Below, piece after piece: positions 16,726 to 25,096 of a DNA stretch of 56,289 nt. The notes beneath the pieces were generated by a model, which was not told the origin of the DNA, ran no database searches, and worked only from the letters and a program-made list of their open reading frames with translations. Each line of letters opens with the position of its first letter. The first letter of the stretch is position 1. A program made the translations under genes and the position numbers. The stretch lies in assembly GCF_015163665.1 (NCBI RefSeq), contig NZ_JADEUG010000024.1, positions 1 through 56,289 on the forward strand, written 5' to 3'. Origin of the DNA: Xenorhabdus sp. BG5 (GTDB taxonomy: Bacteria; Pseudomonadota; Gammaproteobacteria; Enterobacterales; Enterobacteriaceae).

Positions 16726-17271
16726 ATGAAAATAACGGTGTTAATCGGCTTAATGGCGGTAATACTGACGGGATGCACGACTCCCGCAGAACAACCGTTA
16801 CCTCAGCCTTCCCAAAATAGTTTGTCTTCCGTCACATTGACACGCAATGTTCAACCGGTTTCACCGGATATTTATCAGCCAATGCCTGAAGTTGTCCGCT
16901 ACGGGCGTTATTTACTGGTGAGTACCGACCCGACAGCGGCACAACGTGACCCACTTTCCCAACGGATTCATATTCAGCTCCCCGTTTCCCAGAATCCCAC
17001 GGTTGCTGATGCCATGCGCTATGCATTGCGTCAATCGGGTTATTCGTTATGTACGCCGGGAAAAACCAATGCCATCTTATACCGCCAGCCGTTGCCGTCG
17101 GTGCACCATCAGTTAGACGCTGTCCGTTTGCGTACCGCGTTGCAAATTATGGCCGGTCCGGCCTGGCAACTGGACGTCGATGAGGTGCAGCGTATGGTGT
17201 GCCACCATCTGCGGCCGGACTATCAGTTACCAATTCCGGCTAAACCATCACAGCAGGAAGGCGTTTCATGA
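16726..17271 (+). CDS. PilL N-terminal-domain lipoprotein (TIGR03748)
   Basis: 181 aa from the ATG at 16726. An N-terminal lipoprotein signal ends in the lipobox LTGC (cysteine about residue 17). The body matches the PilL N-terminal domain of PFGI-1/SPI-7 elements: an YGRYLLVSTDPTAAQRDPLSQ segment and a secretin-like unit with VADAMRYALRQSGYSL and a closing DEVQRMVCHHLR. In SPI-7, PilL heads a type IVB pilus cluster; here no pilM-V genes follow, only conjugation genes. The start at 16726 gives a proper lipoprotein signal; an upstream in-frame ATG at 16693 is less suitable. The stop overlaps the next start by 4 nt. Confidence 0.8.
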   Translation: MKITVLIGLMAVILTGCTTPAEQPLPQPSQNSLSSVTLTRNVQPVSPDIYQPMPEVVRYGRYLLVSTDPTAAQRDPLSQRIHIQLPVSQNPTVADAMRYALRQSGYSLCTPGKTNAILYRQPLPSVHHQLDAVRLRTALQIMAGPAWQLDVDEVQRMVCHHLRPDYQLPIPAKPSQQEGVS

Positions 17272-17969
17272 TATTTAACCGAATCGGTCTATTGACATGG
17301 TTGTTGCTGAGCAATTCGGTTTGGGCGGCAACATCGACACCGTTAGCTTCGCAGCAGACACAATCGACAGAAAGCCAGCAGCACTCCCTGAAAAGTCAGG
17401 CTGAACAGTGGCAGTTAAGTGTCGATGAATACCAGCGTTACCAGCAACTGATGAAGGGACCACGGGGTATCCAGTCGCCGGGGCTTGATCCGCTGACCAC
17501 ATTAGGCATTGAAGCCGACAGTGATACCGAACGCCGCCGTTATGCCGAACAGTGGGTCAGGGCGGAATTCGTCCGTACAGAGAAAGAGTTGCGCTTCCAG
17601 CGGGAAGTGGATGCGGCGTGGCAACGTCTGTTTCCGGATGTGTTGCCGGTCAATATGACAACATCCCGCGAGACAAGTGGCCGTCTGGCGTTGTTTGTCA
17701 GAGTCAAAGATTGCCCACCCTGTGAAACCCGTTTGACCGAAGTCCTGGCGGCTAACCAGCCTGTCGATATTTATCTGGTTGACAGTCAGGGTAATGACGA
17801 CACATTACGCCAATGGGCCAAAAACTATCATATCCCTGTTGAGCGGGTACGTCACCGGCAAATCACGCTGAATCATGATGCGGGGTACTGGTTTCGGTTT
17901 GGCAAGGGGCTAATGCCAGTACTACTGAGGCAAGGAGAGCAGGGATGGCACATCACATCATTACAATAA
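17268..17969 (+). CDS. TIGR03759-family ICE protein (PFL_4693-like)
   Basis: 233 aa with a cleavable signal peptide (residues 1-20, ending VWAA). After a glutamine-rich stretch, the segment WQLSVDEYQRYQQLMKGPRG-SPGLDPLTTLGIEA is typical of the family. The C-terminal part looks thioredoxin-like, with LFVRVKDCPPCE (a CPPC motif) near residues 145-156, and ends in a strand with FGKGLMPVLLRQGEQGW. It is a periplasmic component of the conjugation apparatus. The 3' end overlaps the next gene by 25 nt. Confidence 0.8.
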   Translation: MIFNRIGLLTWLLLSNSVWAATSTPLASQQTQSTESQQHSLKSQAEQWQLSVDEYQRYQQLMKGPRGIQSPGLDPLTTLGIEADSDTERRRYAEQWVRAEFVRTEKELRFQREVDAAWQRLFPDVLPVNMTTSRETSGRLALFVRVKDCPPCETRLTEVLAANQPVDIYLVDSQGNDDTLRQWAKNYHIPVERVRHRQITLNHDAGYWFRFGKGLMPVLLRQGEQGWHITSLQ

Positions 17970-18484
17970 AACGGCTGAGCCTGTTACCTATTGTCGGTCT
18001 GTTATGGATGAGTGCCTGTCAGGCTGAACTGAACGTGATTGCCGATTTAGGCGGCAAAGAGGCTGCACCCTTTTATGCAGGTATTCATGCCCAGTCAGAT
18101 AATGTCACTTTGCCGCCACAGCATTTTTCACCCGAGCAGGCCGGTGAAGCTGCCATGTTACCGGTGAAAACACCGGAATTGACACCAGGAAAAGTGACAA
18201 GCCGACCACTGCAACTGCCGGGCATTGGCGCGTTATTTCTGATGGGTGATGACGCTGATTCACGTCAGTGGTTAAGCCAACATGCTGTACGGCTTAAGCA
18301 ATTGCACGCCGTGGGTCTGGTCGTTAATGTCAGTGAGATAGCAGGCTTACAGTCACTGCGCGCATTAGCGCCGGATGTATTGTTATCACCCGCTTCCGGT
18401 ACAGAGCTGGCTCGCCGTTTGCAATTGCGACATTATCCGGTGTTAATCACCGAAACTGTGCTCTCTCAACAGTTATCACCATGA
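17945..18484 (+). CDS. TIGR03765-family ICE protein (PFL_4695-like)
   Basis: 179 aa, with a signal peptide ending near SACQA (residues 24-28; a lipoprotein is possible). The core is typical of the family: LNVIADLGGKEAAPFYAGI, then GALFLMGDDADSRQWLSQHA and VVNVSEIAGLQSLRALAP. Function in transfer is not known; it is periplasmic. In most related ICEs a lytic transglycosylase gene (PFL_4694) separates this gene from the TIGR03759 gene. Here the two overlap, so that gene is missing or has moved. The stop overlaps the traD start (ATGA). Confidence 0.8.
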   Translation: MAHHIITIKRLSLLPIVGLLWMSACQAELNVIADLGGKEAAPFYAGIHAQSDNVTLPPQHFSPEQAGEAAMLPVKTPELTPGKVTSRPLQLPGIGALFLMGDDADSRQWLSQHAVRLKQLHAVGLVVNVSEIAGLQSLRALAPDVLLSPASGTELARRLQLRHYPVLITETVLSQQLSP

Positions 18485-20544
18485 GCCGCCGTTATGTTGT
18501 CGAAGCCCTGCTACGTCCTGCCGTCGAGCTGAATACCGCGGTGGTTTCCGCCGTTGCCGCGTTTGTCTGTATCCGGGCACCCTGGGCCATTGCACTGGCA
18601 CCCTCAGTCAGTGATGTGATGGCAGGCGGTTTTGCGGTATTAGCGATGATACGCACGTGGCAGGGCATTCAGGTACTCCGCTATCGCAGAAACCTGCGCC
18701 GTTTGCCACGTTACCAGATGAGCACAAAACAGATCCCCGTCAGCCATCAGCACCTGTTTTTGGGTAAGGGATTTCGCTGGCAGCAGAAGCATACCCAGCG
18801 TTTGCAGGATACACGGCGGCCGGAGGTCGAACGCTTTGTGCAACCGTCCCGGCGCTATCAGTTGGCCCGTTTACTGGAGCACCGAACTGAATACCGTTGG
18901 CCGACGTTCTCAAATCTGTTACGCAAAGATTCGCCACTTAATCCGGTGCGCCCTTTGCCACCGGTTGGCGGCAATCCCATGATCCACGGTATTGAGCCAC
19001 AGGAAGCTGAAGTGTTTATGGATCTGCGCGAACGGGTCGGGCATACACTGGTGATGGGCACGACTCGCGTGGGAAAAACCCGGCTAGCTGAATTGCTGAT
19101 AACCCAGGATATCCGGCGCGGTGAGGTGGTGATTGTCTTTGATCCCAAAGGGGATGCGGATCTGTTAAGGCGCATCTGGGCGGAAGCGCACCGGGCAGGG
19201 CGTGGCAATGAACTTTCCCTCTTTCATCTGGGCTGGCCGGAAATTTCCGCGCGTTATAATGCCGTTGGGCGGTTTGGCCGGGTATCAGAAGTGGCTTCCC
19301 GTCTGGCGGGGCAGCTCAGTGGTGAAGGCAATAGTGCCGCATTCCGTGAGTTTGCCTGGCGGTTTGTCAATATCGTTGCCCGTGCGTTGGTGGCACTGGG
19401 GCATCGGCCGGATTACACGCTGATTACCCGTTACGTCAATAATATCAGCGAACTGTATCAGCTCTATGCCACGAAAATGCTGGCAGAGCGACAACCCGCA
19501 CTGCTGGCACAAATCAGTCAGTCCCTTGGCAAACTGAAAGAAAAAGATATCCCGCGCAATATGCAGGGGCAGCCGGATGCGCTGCGACTCTGGGCGATGG
19601 AAATCACACTAAGTTCGGAGGCAGGCAAACAACTCTATGATCCCATTCTGGACGGATTACGCTCTGCCGTGCGTTATGACCGCACCTATTTTGATAAAAT
19701 TGTTGCCTCTCTGCTGCCGCTGCTTGAAAAGCTGACCACCGGCAAAATTTCAGAATTACTCTCGCCGGATTATCTCAATATGTCAGATTTGCGCCCCATT
19801 TTCGACTGGGAACAGGTGATCCGCAAAAACGGTATCGTCTATATCGGGCTGGATGCGCTGTCTGACAGCGATGTGGCCTCAGCTGTGGGTAACAGCATGT
19901 TTGCCGATTTGGTCAGTGTCGCGGGGCAGATTTATAAATATGGCATGAATGCGGGCTTGCCCGTTCGCCATGACGGCAAGCTGGCGATTAACCTGCATTG
20001 TGACGAATTCAATGAGCTGATGGGGGATGAATTTATCCCGCTCATCAATAAAGGCGGTGGCGCCGGTATGCAGGTCACGGCCTATACCCAGACTTCCTCC
20101 GATATCGAAGCCCGTATCGGCAGCCCGGCGAAAACCGCGCAGGTGATCGGTAACTTCAATACCCTGATTATGCTGCGGGTGCGGGATAACCGGACGGCGG
20201 AATTGCTCACCAGCCAGTTGCCTGAAGTGGAAATTTACAGTAAGACCCTGGTCTCGGGGCATTCGGATATTGCGGATGTCGAACAGGGACAGGATTTTAC
20301 CTCGTCCACGCAGGACAGGGTAGGCACCATCAAAACGCCGCTGATCACCCCTGCTGAGATGATTAACCTGCCAAAAGGACAAGCCTTTGCCTTACTGGAG
20401 GGCGGTCAGTTGTGGAAAATTCGCATGCCCTTGCCCACCGGGGATGACGACAATGCCCTGATGCCGGCGAGTTTGCAGAAAATCGCCGAACAGATGCGAC
20501 GGCACTACTGTACCGGTGAAGCCTGGTGGGAAGAGAAAGCATAA
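18481..20544 (+). CDS. traD: Conjugative coupling protein TraD
   Basis: 687 aa, VirD4/TraD-type coupling ATPase of the SXT/TOL-PFGI class. Walker A is GTTRVGKT at residues 193-200, and a Walker B strand LHCDEFNEL lies near residues 500-508. Two hydrophobic N-terminal stretches (about 18-36 and 40-58) anchor it in the inner membrane. It delivers the relaxase-bound DNA strand to the type IV secretion channel. Start and stop overlap its neighbours by 4 and 1 nt, showing tight coupling within the tra operon. Confidence 0.92.
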   Translation: MSRRYVVEALLRPAVELNTAVVSAVAAFVCIRAPWAIALAPSVSDVMAGGFAVLAMIRTWQGIQVLRYRRNLRRLPRYQMSTKQIPVSHQHLFLGKGFRWQQKHTQRLQDTRRPEVERFVQPSRRYQLARLLEHRTEYRWPTFSNLLRKDSPLNPVRPLPPVGGNPMIHGIEPQEAEVFMDLRERVGHTLVMGTTRVGKTRLAELLITQDIRRGEVVIVFDPKGDADLLRRIWAEAHRAGRGNELSLFHLGWPEISARYNAVGRFGRVSEVASRLAGQLSGEGNSAAFREFAWRFVNIVARALVALGHRPDYTLITRYVNNISELYQLYATKMLAERQPALLAQISQSLGKLKEKDIPRNMQGQPDALRLWAMEITLSSEAGKQLYDPILDGLRSAVRYDRTYFDKIVASLLPLLEKLTTGKISELLSPDYLNMSDLRPIFDWEQVIRKNGIVYIGLDALSDSDVASAVGNSMFADLVSVAGQIYKYGMNAGLPVRHDGKLAINLHCDEFNELMGDEFIPLINKGGGAGMQVTAYTQTSSDIEARIGSPAKTAQVIGNFNTLIMLRVRDNRTAELLTSQLPEVEIYSKTLVSGHSDIADVEQGQDFTSSTQDRVGTIKTPLITPAEMINLPKGQAFALLEGGQLWKIRMPLPTGDDDNALMPASLQKIAEQMRRHYCTGEAWWEEKA

Positions 20545-21302
20545 TGGCGCAGTCAGAACCGGCTTCCCGTCAATCCACTCAACCCCCGCGCAAGCAGGGC
20601 CTGCTGTATCGTGTGTTATGGGAATGGCCGTGGCAACTCATCGGCTTTATTATGATGTCGTGGCTATTCAGCCTGTTACTGGAGTATCTCGGGATGACCT
20701 TTCTCTGGCAGGATGAAGGCGCCTCTCACAGCCAGACAATGATGAACACCGAACTGCAATTTTTATCCACGGAATTTACCCAGAGCCTGCTGTTGTCAGA
20801 ACCTTCAAAAACAATCTCTCACTGGCTGGTAGAAGCGTATCAATGGCTGTTTGTGGACAGTGGTTTTATGCACTGGATACAGGGGCAGCGGCAATATCCA
20901 CTCAATCACAGCAATGATTTTAGGCGTGAATTCAATGCCGTATTACAGGGGGTATCAGGCTATTTGCAGGAATATGGGCTGGCCACAGTGTTTATCACGA
21001 TGGTGACGTTGATCCGGATAGCGATCCTGCTGTTATCCGTTCCGCTGTTTGTGATGGTGGTTTTAGTCGCAGGGGTTGACGGGCTGGGACGGCGGGATTT
21101 ACGCCGTTATGGCGCAGGGTATGAGTCGAGTTTTGTCTATCATCATGCCAAACGAGGAATTAAGCCGGCCTGCACCCTTCCTTGTGTACTGTATCTATCG
21201 TGGCCGGATGTGGTGTATCCGGCGGTAATACTGTTGCCGGCAGCATTACTTTTGGGGATGGCGGTCGTGATCACCACCTCGATGTTTAAAAAATACATTT
21301 AA
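20544..21302 (+). CDS. TIGR03747-family ICE membrane protein (PFL_4697-like)
   Basis: 252 aa. The ATG at 20544 overlaps the traD stop (TAATG). Four hydrophobic segments are visible: residues about 22-48, 150-180 (with LLLSVPLFVMVVLVAGVDGLG), 205-225 and 228-248. The GLGRRDLRRYGAGYESSFVYHHAKR loop is conserved in the family. It is an inner-membrane protein encoded directly after TraD in this ICE class; its role in transfer is unknown. Confidence 0.85.
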   Translation: MAQSEPASRQSTQPPRKQGLLYRVLWEWPWQLIGFIMMSWLFSLLLEYLGMTFLWQDEGASHSQTMMNTELQFLSTEFTQSLLLSEPSKTISHWLVEAYQWLFVDSGFMHWIQGQRQYPLNHSNDFRREFNAVLQGVSGYLQEYGLATVFITMVTLIRIAILLLSVPLFVMVVLVAGVDGLGRRDLRRYGAGYESSFVYHHAKRGIKPACTLPCVLYLSWPDVVYPAVILLPAALLLGMAVVITTSMFKKYI

Positions 21303-21391
21303 ACTGCTGGACGATGGCAGGCAAAACGGGTTTTTGTTTTGTATGTCATCGTCAGCAGACAAGCCGCTTGGCGGCGCGTCAGTCTTCCCGG

Positions 21392-22117
21392 TTAATGCGG
21401 ATACTTTGATGGCGCATTGACTACCTGCGTCATCCATTCAAACCAATCTCCGGCAGTATAGGCGCCCTTGTTTGCGCTCAGCACCGTATTTTCCATATCA
21501 ATATGAAAACGCTGGTGCGAGATATCCTGACAATAGCCCATAAAAGGCTCGTCGATACGATGAAGCTGAATGGCGGCGGCTTCCTTTCTGGAGGAAGGAA
21601 AAAACGCCCCGCCGACCTCCGCAAACATGTCCGCATCATCCTGTTGTGCACCACAATGTTCGCAGTGGTTTATCCAGTGTGTTCGGCGTATTCGCCGCCC
21701 CACTGTTTTGCGCAAAGTGTGGTGAAAGCCAGATAATACATTGCGCACGGTGGTGGGAATGTCGGCGACATAAAAGAGAAACGCCGGGCTGTCCTGCTCT
21801 GAGTAGTCAACTTCAGCGTTGGTTTCGTCGTCGTCATCTTCTTCATCGTCATCATCCGTTTCCAGCATTTTATGCCCGGAAGGCAACATAAATGCGGTGA
21901 CGGTGGTGTGTTCATGGCAGTGTGGGCACGGCGTCCGGGTTTGGGCGAGATACCAAAAGGCCGCATGCACATTGTAGAACGGTAACCAGTGCATAAACGG
22001 GGTCGGGTCAAAACTGTCGTCGATATACCAAATTTGGGCGGCTGCATCCCAGTGTGCGCCCAATTTGCGTGCCTTCTCGTGTTCTTCATCGGGGACATTT
22101 AAATCAATCCGCAGCAT
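21392..22117 (-). CDS. DUF5710-domain protein inserted in the tra operon
   Basis: 241 aa, on the opposite strand between conjugation genes. Residues 1-45 are a DUF5710 domain (LNVPDEEHEKARKLGAHWDAAAQIWYI), a small module often attached to DNA-primase, helicase or antirestriction-type proteins on mobile DNA. Two cysteine pairs, CPHC near residue 64 and CEHC near 150, may bind zinc, separated by a very acidic run of D/E (about 82-96). No catalytic domain is recognised. It is probably accessory cargo; the function is unknown. Confidence 0.65.
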   Translation of the reverse strand: MLRIDLNVPDEEHEKARKLGAHWDAAAQIWYIDDSFDPTPFMHWLPFYNVHAAFWYLAQTRTPCPHCHEHTTVTAFMLPSGHKMLETDDDDEEDDDDETNAEVDYSEQDSPAFLFYVADIPTTVRNVLSGFHHTLRKTVGRRIRRTHWINHCEHCGAQQDDADMFAEVGGAFFPSSRKEAAAIQLHRIDEPFMGYCQDISHQRFHIDMENTVLSANKGAYTAGDWFEWMTQVVNAPSKYPH

Positions 22118-22271
22118 ATTATTCCTTTATTCTTCATGGTTAAGTCTTGGCTAAATACGTTAGTCAGACTATTTAGCTAATTTTCACCAAAGTATAAAGA
22201 GTTTATTGCTGACCGTCGGTAAAAAACGCCGCATCCTTGGCATTTTGGAACCCATCATAAGGGGAGTGTTT

Positions 22272-22601
22272 ATGCGCGGTGGTTTTTCGATATCCTGTTC
22301 TGCCTGCCTGCTGGGATTGACCATGTTGTGTATGCCGCTTGCCCATGCGGCCGAAAAAGACGAACTGGCGAGTGCAAAGCGTCTGATTGAACAGGTGCAA
22401 ATGGCACTGGAGCGCGCCAGCATCGCAGAAAAGCAATCAGATACCTCAAAACTTCCTCGTTATGACTTTGATTATCAGCGCATCCAGGCTGATCTCAGCA
22501 CCCTCAAAGCCGGTATCGATCACTACCTCACGCCTTCCCGCGACCAGCCCCATGAATCCGGCGCGTTATCCGGCCATTACCGTCAGGAAAACCCGCAATG
22601 A
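22272..22601 (+). CDS. RAQPRD-family ICE protein (TIGR01690)
   Basis: 109 aa from the ATG at 22272 (GGGGAG upstream). A signal peptide ends in AHAA (about residue 27). It is followed by an amphipathic helical region (ERASIAEKQSD) and the family's YDFDYQRIQADLSTLKAGIDHYLTPSRDQP, where SRDQP stands for the RAQPRD signature. A small periplasmic component of the transfer machinery. The stop overlaps the next start (ATGA). Confidence 0.85.
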   Translation: MRGGFSISCSACLLGLTMLCMPLAHAAEKDELASAKRLIEQVQMALERASIAEKQSDTSKLPRYDFDYQRIQADLSTLKAGIDHYLTPSRDQPHESGALSGHYRQENPQ

Positions 22602-22834
22602 CGCAGGCACAACGCAATGCTTTTGAAGTGGCCTCTGGGCATTTTGATATCACGTTTCTGTATCTGGTGTGCGTCGGGTTTTTCCTGGCTACCTTGTTTT
22701 TCTGGGCGGCCTGGGCTGCGGTGGATGTCTGGAGTGGCTGGGCGAATGAAAAAGTGCGTAATCAGACCCTCAGCCAGTTTGCCATTCGAATCACAGTATT
22801 GCTGGTCGTAGCTATCTGGATGTTTGCCAGTTAA
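22598..22834 (+). CDS. TIGR03758-family ICE membrane protein
   Basis: 78 aa. Residues 1-15 are polar (NAFEVASGHFD), followed by two membrane segments (about 17-38 and 57-76). This matches the small TIGR03758 (PFL_4701-like) protein located between RAQPRD and TIGR03745 genes in this ICE class. It may be a TraA/VirB3-type small membrane subunit of the secretion channel; that role is inferred from position. Confidence 0.8.
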   Translation: MTQAQRNAFEVASGHFDITFLYLVCVGFFLATLFFWAAWAAVDVWSGWANEKVRNQTLSQFAIRITVLLVVAIWMFAS

Positions 22835-22868
22835 TGCAGAGAATACGATGAAAAGGAACAGAGTCAAT

Positions 22869-23246
22869 ATGAAACACATTTTTACCGTCTGCCAGCGTAT
22901 CAGTACGAGCCTGATGGCCAGAATAAACGCCTTTCTTTTATTATGCAGCCTTTCCTGTGAATCAGCCTGGGCGGATTTACCCGCTATCGAGCCACCGAAA
23001 AGTGGCGGTGGTGGCGGATTGCTGGGACAGGCGAAAGGGTACGCGCAGGATGGCATTGTGATTGGCGGGCTGATTTTATCCGCGGTGGCGTTCTTTAAGG
23101 TTGCTTCGGCTGCCGTCGAAACCTTTTCCGAAGTGCGGGATGGCAAATCGACCTGGACCCAGTTTGGCGCCATCGTCGTGGTCGGCGTGGTGCTGTTGGT
23201 TGCCGTGATTTGGCTGCTGTCGAAATCGGCCAGTATCATCTTTTAA
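22869..23246 (+). CDS. TIGR03745-family ICE membrane protein
   Basis: 125 aa from the ATG at 22869, preceded by AAAAGGAACAG; in-frame ATGs at 22848 and 22824 are alternatives. A signal-like hydrophobic segment ends in AWADLP, then a P-P-K-S-GGGGG stretch and two hydrophobic segments (GIVIGGLILSAVAFF and FGAIVVVGVVLLVAVIWLL) separated by a short polar loop. This is a pilin/VirB2-like layout. The TIGR03745 (PFL_4702-like) protein is conserved here in the PFGI-1 order and could be the pilus subunit. Confidence 0.8.
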   Translation: MKHIFTVCQRISTSLMARINAFLLLCSLSCESAWADLPAIEPPKSGGGGGLLGQAKGYAQDGIVIGGLILSAVAFFKVASAAVETFSEVRDGKSTWTQFGAIVVVGVVLLVAVIWLLSKSASIIF

Positions 23247-23256
23247 GGCCGTCACC

Positions 23257-23613
23257 ATGCAAACGATCGCTTTCTTACCTGACCGTTTAAACGTCGAACC
23301 GGTGGTATTTCGCGGGTTCACCACGCCGGAGATGGGACTGGCCGCACTGGCCGGGATTGTGCTTGGACTGGTCGTCAGTCTTCCCCTGATCCCGTTAGCC
23401 GGTTGGGTCATACTTCCGACTGGCATGTTGGTGATGCCCTTGTTATTGATTAGCTTTGGCGGGCGCTGGCTTGCGCAGGTTAAACGTGGCAAGCCGGAGA
23501 ATTATCTCTGGTTGAAACTGGAAGAGAAAAAACGCCGGCTGGGTCTCGGTGATCCAACCTTGATTATTGTCGCCCGGGGCTGGTCGTTGCGTCGAAGCAG
23601 GAGCGCGCGATGA
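23257..23613 (+). CDS. TIGR03750-family conjugal transfer protein (TraL/VirB3-like)
   Basis: 118 aa. It starts with LPDRLNVEPVVFRGFTTPEMG, then two adjacent membrane segments (about 25-45 and 48-65) and a positively charged C-terminal half (RWLAQVKRGKPENYLWLKLEEKKRRLG). This layout corresponds to VirB3/TraL inner-membrane proteins. The stop overlaps the next start (ATGA). Confidence 0.82.
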   Translation: MQTIAFLPDRLNVEPVVFRGFTTPEMGLAALAGIVLGLVVSLPLIPLAGWVILPTGMLVMPLLLISFGGRWLAQVKRGKPENYLWLKLEEKKRRLGLGDPTLIIVARGWSLRRSRSAR

Positions 23614-24266
23614 GCCGGTTTCGTCATGCGGTGAAAAACCGGGACCAGCATATTCTGACCCTGCGAGTGGCGTGCGGCATTCTGGTGCTGGTCTTTCTGC
23701 TGAGCCTGACGGGCTGGATGGCGTCACCGCGCAATCTCACTATCCATAACCCGCCAGACTTACGCACCGGCAGTACGCGCCCGTGGTGGGAAGTGCCGAC
23801 ACCCAGCGTCTATAGCTTTGCCTTTTATATTTTCCAGCAACTGAATGCCTGGCCGAAAAACGGGGCACAGGACTATCCGGCGAAAATCTATGCGCTTTCC
23901 CCTTATCTGACGCCGGCCTGTCAGGATTTTCTGCGTGAAGATGCCAGAATCCGTGCTGACAGTGGCGAGCTGCTTGACCGGGTGCGGGTGGTGTATGAAA
24001 TTCCCGGCCGGGGCTATGGGACACGCAGTGTGACGGTGCGTGACCGGGATAACTGGGTGGTCCGGCTGGATTTGGTGGCCGATGAATACTATCACGCCGA
24101 ACCGGTCAAACGGGCACTGGTGCGTTATCCTTTGAAAGTGGTGCGCTGGGAAGGGGATGCCGAGCGTAATCCCTTCGGGCTGGCACTGGATTGTTACGAC
24201 GGGATGCCACAGCGGTTGGAAGCCATGCCGCAACCACAGGAAGAGAAAAAGGGCGTATTTCAATGA
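23610..24266 (+). CDS. PFL_4703-family ICE protein (TIGR03746, TraE/VirB8-like)
   Basis: 218 aa. One N-terminal membrane segment (residues about 16-36, VACGILVLVFLLSLTGWMA) is followed by a periplasmic domain with the TRPWWEVPTPSVYSFAFYIFQQLNAWPKNG segment typical of the family, and a region like VirB8/TraE (YEIPGRGYGTRSVTVRDRDNWVVRLDLVADEYY). It is a structural bridge of the type IV secretion system. The stop overlaps the next start (ATGA). Confidence 0.85.
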   Translation: MSRFRHAVKNRDQHILTLRVACGILVLVFLLSLTGWMASPRNLTIHNPPDLRTGSTRPWWEVPTPSVYSFAFYIFQQLNAWPKNGAQDYPAKIYALSPYLTPACQDFLREDARIRADSGELLDRVRVVYEIPGRGYGTRSVTVRDRDNWVVRLDLVADEYYHAEPVKRALVRYPLKVVRWEGDAERNPFGLALDCYDGMPQRLEAMPQPQEEKKGVFQ

Positions 24267-25096
24267 GCAGAGTGTCATTTGGCGGTCGCAATTTTTGGCT
24301 GGGATTGGCCAGCATCTTGCTGTTAAACGCCAGTGCAAAAGCTGATGAACTGATGAAGTGGGAACGTATTCCGTTATCCATCTCACTCAAAGTGGGGCAG
24401 GAACGCATTATTTTTGCTGACCGGAATGTCCGTATTGGTTTGCCGCCGTCACTCAGTGAGACATTGCGGGTACAAAGTGCCGGCGGGGCGGTGTACCTGA
24501 AAGCCAACAAAGCCTTCCCGCCAACTCGCCTGCAATTGCAGGACAGCGAAAATGGCGAAATCATTTTACTGGATATTACGGCGGCCAAAGTGGGGCCAAC
24601 AGAGCCGATACGGATTATTTACCCGAATGAAAAACAAGCAACCCCAAAAGAACAATCTCAATCCCAGAACAGAACTGAATTATCAGCGCCCGTTCCGGTC
24701 GCCTTAACCCGTTATGCCGCGCAGCAACTGTATGCCCCGTTGCGTACCGTCGAGCCGGTGGCCGGCATCCAGCCGGTGAATCTGCATTTTCCCCCGTTCA
24801 TCACCACACTCTACCCGTCAGAGCCGATAGCCATTTCCCCGCTGGCAGGCTGGCGATTACACCCTCACACGGTCATCGCGCTGAAACTGCGCAATACGGC
24901 CAAACGCACTATCACCCTCGACCCGCGAGGATTACAGGGACAGTTTGTGGCCGCCACGTTCCAGCATCGTTGGCTGGGTGAAACGGGGTCGCCGGAGGAT
25001 ACAACGGTATTGTACCTCGTCACTAAGGTACCGCTGGATAATGCCTTTATCCCTGAGCCGGTATCGGTGAAACCGGGAGGCCGTCATGGAGGTTAA
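24263..25096 (+). CDS. TIGR03749-family ICE protein (TraK/VirB9-like)
   Basis: 277 aa from the ATG at 24263, which overlaps the previous stop. A signal peptide ends at ASAKA-D (about residue 29). The first part (WERIPLSISLKVGQERIIFADRNVRIGLP) is the TraK-like beta domain; a linker with charged and glutamine residues leads to a C-terminal domain that contains AQQLYAPLRTV and ends PLDNAFIPEP. It corresponds to the outer-membrane core component VirB9/TraK and overlaps the TIGR03752 gene by 11 nt. Confidence 0.85.
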   Translation: MSRVSFGGRNFWLGLASILLLNASAKADELMKWERIPLSISLKVGQERIIFADRNVRIGLPPSLSETLRVQSAGGAVYLKANKAFPPTRLQLQDSENGEIILLDITAAKVGPTEPIRIIYPNEKQATPKEQSQSQNRTELSAPVPVALTRYAAQQLYAPLRTVEPVAGIQPVNLHFPPFITTLYPSEPIAISPLAGWRLHPHTVIALKLRNTAKRTITLDPRGLQGQFVAATFQHRWLGETGSPEDTTVLYLVTKVPLDNAFIPEPVSVKPGGRHGG

